Source: Saprospiraceae bacterium
GTDB taxonomy: Bacteria; Bacteroidota; Bacteroidia; Chitinophagales; Saprospiraceae
Direction of reading: 5' to 3'
NCBI GenBank assembly: GCA_015494245.1
Contig: WGBN01000039.1
Location: 1-8,486, forward strand
Length of the DNA stretch: 8,486 nucleotides
Position numbers and translations under genes: made by a program. Below the pieces are notes generated by a model. That model did no database searches, was not told where the DNA came from, and saw only the letters and a list, made by a program, of their open reading frames with translations. Positions 6,181 through 8,486 of the stretch are shown one piece after another; position 1 is the first letter of the stretch; every line of letters begins with the position of its first letter.

Positions 6181-6894
6181 ATGGCAGCACCTACGTATAA
6201 GCGAGTTCTCCTGAAGCTGAGCGGCGAAAGCCTGATGGGCTCCAAGCCCTTTGGCATTGCACCTGAGATGTTGCGGCATTATGCTTTGCAGATTAAGAGC
6301 ATTCGCGATCTCGGTGTGGAAGTGGCCGTAGTCATTGGCGGTGGAAACATCTTTAGAGGTTTGCAAGCTGAGAGTTCCGGTATAGAGCGGGTGCAAGGCG
6401 ACTATATGGGCATGCTTGCTACCGTGATTAACGGCATGGCTTTGCAGAGTGCTTTGGAAAAAGAGGGCGTCTATACCCGCCTGATTTCAGCCATTGAGAT
6501 GAAGCAAATCGCCGAGACTTACATCCGGCGCAGGGCTATCCGCCATTTGGAAAAAGGGCGGGTTGTCATTTTTTGTGCCGGCACCGGCAGCCCGTATTTT
6601 ACCACTGACAGTGCTGCAGCACTCAGAGCCAGTGAGATAGATGCCGATGTCATCCTGAAGGGTACGCGAGTTGATGGCATCTATACTGCAGACCCCGAGA
6701 AAGACCCTCAAGCCAGCCGCTTTGAAGTTTTGAGCTTCTCTAAAGTCATTAAACTGGGCTTGAATGTCATGGATATGACGGCTTTTACTCTTTGTAAAGA
6801 AAACAATATTCCCATCATAGTTTTTGATATCTCCAATCCCGAAAATCTACTTCGTATCGTGAAGGGTGAAAAAGTGGGAACATTGGTAGAGTAG
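6181..6894 (+). CDS. pyrH: Uridylate kinase (UMP kinase)
   Basis: PyrH phosphorylates UMP to UDP with ATP in pyrimidine nucleotide synthesis; it is a cytoplasmic hexamer of the amino acid kinase family, normally controlled by UTP and GTP. The 237-residue product has KLSGE (12-16), GGGNIFRG (53-60), the UMP-binding GDYMGMLAT (73-81), GTGSPYFTTD (134-143) and VDGIYTADP (164-172). The GTG-N-P motif usually has Asn where this protein has Ser137. The ATG at 6181 places the KLSGE motif at the normal distance from the N-terminus; the next ATG (codon 19) would delete it. There is no SD and almost no room for a leader. The gene is separated from tsf by a terminator and has its own promoter. frr, its frequent neighbour, is absent; a convergent permease gene follows. 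Confidence 0.97.
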   Translation: MAAPTYKRVLLKLSGESLMGSKPFGIAPEMLRHYALQIKSIRDLGVEVAVVIGGGNIFRGLQAESSGIERVQGDYMGMLATVINGMALQSALEKEGVYTRLISAIEMKQIAETYIRRRAIRHLEKGRVVIFCAGTGSPYFTTDSAAALRASEIDADVILKGTRVDGIYTADPEKDPQASRFEVLSFSKVIKLGLNVMDMTAFTLCKENNIPIIVFDISNPENLLRIVKGEKVGTLVE

Positions 6895-6910
6895 ATGGAG
6901 ATGGCCTTGC

Positions 6911-8149
6911 TCACTCATACCGGAGAGCTTCAATCGGGTCCAATTGAGATGCTTTTATAGCCGGATACAAGCCCGAGAAAATTCCTACAATAAAGGCGAT
7001 GATTGTGGCGAGGGCCATCCAGTTCCATGGGATGAGGAATGGTCCGTTGAGAAGTTTTGCGACAATGAGTCCGATACCTATTCCAAAGAGAATGCCGAGC
7101 AAACTTCCCAGTTGGCAGAGAACGACAGCTTCTGTGAGAAATTGAAAGCGGATTTCTTTCTTGCTTGCTCCCAGTGCTTTGCGTATGCCGATTTCACGAG
7201 TGCGTTCAGTGACAGAGACGAGCATGATGTTCATGAGCCCGATGGCGGCGCCAAGCAGTGTGATGAGTCCAATGGCTGCAGCCGACATCCTGAATTTGAC
7301 GGTATCTTCTTTGATGATTGCGATGAGGCTGTCGCTTTTGCGCACTTCAAAGTCATTTTCCTGAGACGGTTTGAGTTTTCGTATTTGCCGAAAGGCTGCA
7401 GATACTTCTGCTATGAGGGCAGGCATTTCTTCGGCATCCTTTACAAAACCCGTGATGCTGTAGTTGGAGGTAGTTGTGCCGTAAAAGCGTTTGCCTGCAA
7501 GCAGTGTGATGAAGGCCCTGAGGTCTTCATTCCTGTTCATGGATGAGCCTTTGGATTTGAGGACACCAACTACTTTGTATTTTTGATTTCCGATGGAAAT
7601 GTTTTTTCCTATGGCTGTCTCAGCTGCCCCATTGAATAGCTTTTTTACAATTTCCATTCCAATGATGGTTTTTAGCGCTCCACTTTCTACTTCCGTGTGT
7701 GTGAAATTGCGTCCAAGTTCGAGATCAAGGGCGTTGACAGTGAGATAAGTTTCATCAATCGCCATGATGGGGACATTGGGGTTGCTTGCTTTTTCTTTGT
7801 ATTTGAGTACGGCATTTCCGGTACAAAACAGAGATGTGCTGATGACTGCTTTTCCCTGGTACCGGCTTTTCAGTTTTTGTGCCTGATCAAAAGTAATAGG
7901 AGTGATTTTTGTCGTTTGGACTCCTCGCCTTCGACTCCTCAGTTTTTCACCCTTTGGTGCTATGGTAAAGGTGTTGGCACCCAGACTGGAAAAATTTTCT
8001 CCCAAGGAGTATATAGCGGTATCCATAGCAGTGAGAATACCAACCAAAGCCATAATCCCGAAGGAGATGATCAGTACTGTAAGTGCCGACCTCAGGGTGT
8101 TGCTGCGTATGGAGCGTATAGCTATGAGTATGTTTTCAAAAATGTGCAT
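6911..8149 (-). CDS. ABC transporter permease, MacB/FtsX type
   Basis: This 412-residue membrane protein has the four-helix layout of MacB-type permeases. One N-terminal helix lies at about residues 21-43, followed by a large extracytoplasmic domain at about 44-287 (MacB periplasmic core). Three helices then lie at about 288-312, 340-365 and 376-396. Family signatures are RSNTLRSALTVLIISFGI near the start, ERTREIGIRKALGASKKEI (315-333), the coupling region that contacts the ATPase, and GLYPAIKASQLDPIEALRYE at the C-terminus. Such permeases act in mechanotransmission, moving lipoproteins, peptides, antibiotics or toxins across the envelope rather than importing nutrients. There is no fused ATPase domain and no ATPase or membrane-fusion gene in the window, so partner and substrate are unknown. 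It converges on pyrH with 16 nt between stops. Upstream of the ATG there is no SD. Confidence 0.9.
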   Translation of the reverse strand: MHIFENILIAIRSIRSNTLRSALTVLIISFGIMALVGILTAMDTAIYSLGENFSSLGANTFTIAPKGEKLRSRRRGVQTTKITPITFDQAQKLKSRYQGKAVISTSLFCTGNAVLKYKEKASNPNVPIMAIDETYLTVNALDLELGRNFTHTEVESGALKTIIGMEIVKKLFNGAAETAIGKNISIGNQKYKVVGVLKSKGSSMNRNEDLRAFITLLAGKRFYGTTTSNYSITGFVKDAEEMPALIAEVSAAFRQIRKLKPSQENDFEVRKSDSLIAIIKEDTVKFRMSAAAIGLITLLGAAIGLMNIMLVSVTERTREIGIRKALGASKKEIRFQFLTEAVVLCQLGSLLGILFGIGIGLIVAKLLNGPFLIPWNWMALATIIAFIVGIFSGLYPAIKASQLDPIEALRYE

Positions 8150-8172
8150 GCGTAATTTTCTGTATAGGAACT

Positions 8173-8203
8173 CAAATGTGGTGTGTCTTTTTGCCCCTCA
8201 CAA
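8173..8203 (-). promoter_or_regulatory. Possible promoter of the permease gene
   Basis: On the minus strand, TTG (8203-8201) and CACATTTG (8180-8173) are separated by 20 nt. This matches TTG-N20-TAnnTTTG with one mismatch (C for the first T). It would give a 5' leader of roughly 15-20 nt before the ATG at 8149. A chance match is possible, but position and spacing are right. Confidence 0.4.
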
Positions 8204-8225
8204 GTTTGTTCGATAAATTCACCTC

Positions 8226-8247
8226 GGATTTCGACCAAGCTCAATCC
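8226..8247. repeat. Palindromic repeat copy 1, short form (3-nt centre)
   Basis: GGATT (8226-8230) pairs with AATCC (8243-8247). TTCGAC (8230-8235) and GCTCA (8239-8243), the arms shared by the whole cluster, are separated by CAA only. Read on the minus strand it is TGAGC-TTG-GTCGAA, the simplest form in this window. Confidence 0.6.
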
Positions 8248-8250
8248 CTT

Positions 8251-8272
8251 GGGAAAAGAAGTTAGCTTTCCC
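8251..8272. repeat. Small inverted repeat between palindromic copies 1 and 2
   Basis: GGGAAA (8251-8256) pairs with TTTCCC (8267-8272) across a 10-nt loop. It lacks the TTCGAC/GCTCA arms, so it is not part of the same family. Copy 1 and this hairpin together are flanked by near-identical 11-mers, ATTCACCTCGG (8217-8227) and ATTCACCGCGG (8274-8284). Confidence 0.35.
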
Positions 8273-8298
8273 TATTCACCGCGGCCCCCTCAAAACCC

Positions 8299-8349
8299 TT
8301 CTCCCCTCTGATTTCGACTGCGCTCCGCGCGCTCAATCGCCGGGGAGAA
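8299..8349. repeat. Palindromic repeat copy 2 (12-nt centre, long outer stem)
   Basis: The outer arms TTCTCCCC (8299-8306) and GGGGAGAA (8342-8349) pair perfectly. After a 3x3 mismatch, GATT (8310-8313) pairs with AATC (8335-8338). TTCGAC (8313-8318) and GCTCA (8331-8335) flank a 12-nt centre containing its own palindrome, GCGC-TCC-GCGC (8320-8330). Same orientation as copy 1. No T-run follows, so this is not a standard terminator. Confidence 0.65.
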
Positions 8350-8369
8350 AGGCGTAGGTTTTGTAATAA

Positions 8370-8419
8370 CCAAAGGTGATTGAGCTGGGTGGCCCGCGCG
8401 GGCAGGGTCGAAATCACCG
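8370..8419. repeat. Palindromic repeat copy 3 (21-nt centre)
   Basis: Opposite orientation to copies 1 and 2. GGTGATT (8375-8381) pairs with AATCACC (8412-8418). TGAGC (8381-8385) and GTCGAA (8407-8412) flank a 21-nt centre that holds the perfect palindrome GCCCGCGCGGGC (8392-8403). Nearly identical to copy 4, which begins 66 nt further on. Confidence 0.75.
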
Positions 8420-8435
8420 CGCATGATATGAAACC

Positions 8436-8486
8436 CCAAAGGTGATTGAGCTGCGCGGCCCGCGCGGGCAGGGGTCGAAATCACCG
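8436..8486. repeat. Palindromic repeat copy 4 (22-nt centre), reaching the window edge
   Basis: GGTGATT (8441-8447) pairs with AATCACC (8479-8485), and GCCCGCGCGGGC lies at 8458-8469. Compared with copy 3 there are two substitutions and one added G. A 16-nt unrelated spacer (8420-8435) separates the two. The array may continue past the window. Confidence 0.75.

Noticed and set aside
6944..8155. Plus-strand open frames opposite the permease
   Set aside because: The permease on the minus strand has full-length MacB/FtsX signatures; the opposite frames are fragmented and Cys/Asp/Ser-rich, as expected for shadows.
8290..8484. Minus-strand open frame across the repeat cluster encoding a repeated PARAG.xAQSPL-like peptide
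   Set aside because: The periodicity comes from the 66-nt (22-codon) spacing of the palindromic repeats; low complexity, GTG start and no match to a known family.
8226..8486. CRISPR array
   Set aside because: The units differ in orientation and size, are large palindromes rather than short identical direct repeats with unique spacers of even length, and no cas gene is present.

Overview
The window reads as a chromosomal housekeeping segment from a member of the Bacteroidota. Three things point there. Two -33/-7 promoters match the phylum's TTTG-N19-21-TAnnTTTG consensus, ahead of rplM and pyrH. The L13 protein starts with MDTLSYKT, typical of the phylum. Most starts are preceded by A/T-rich sequence rather than a Shine-Dalgarno (SD) site. 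A class-level guess (Saprospiria, Chitinophagia or similar) would be speculation.

Region 1 (1-3334, plus strand) is the distal part of a cell-shape operon. It holds the 3' end of mreC, then mreD, mrdA (PBP2) and folA (dihydrofolate reductase). The genes overlap or nearly touch (8-nt overlap, 4-nt gap, 4-nt ATGA overlap), so they are probably co-transcribed and translationally coupled. MreC, MreD and PBP2 belong to the elongation (Rod) complex. rodA, the usual partner after mrdA, is absent and folA takes its place.

Region 2 (3335-6146) starts with a 270-nt intergenic region. It carries an 8+8 inverted repeat, an A/T-rich stretch, a consensus promoter and a leader of about 100 nt that can fold. 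Then come rplM (GTG start), rpsI, rpsB and tsf, ending at a strong intrinsic terminator. This is the widespread L13-S9-S2-EF-Ts translation cluster.

Region 3 (6144-6894) is pyrH (UMP kinase). Its promoter begins inside the terminator's T-tract, and the -7 box ends only 5 nt before the ATG, which predicts a leaderless or nearly leaderless mRNA. frr, often the next gene, is not here.

Region 4 (6911-8149, minus strand) is a MacB/FtsX-type ABC transporter permease convergent with pyrH. The two stop codons are 16 nt apart and no terminator is visible between them. No ATPase gene is in the window.

Region 5 (8150-8486) has no credible gene. It holds a weak promoter for the permease and a cluster of four palindromic elements of one family, two in each orientation. 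All share TTCGAC / GCTCA arms but have centres of 3, 12, 21 and 22 nt, and the larger centres are themselves GC-rich palindromes. This cluster, the pyrH terminator/promoter arrangement and the rplM leader are the parts most worth a second look. I see no defence, mobile or biosynthetic system; every protein gene belongs to a known family.
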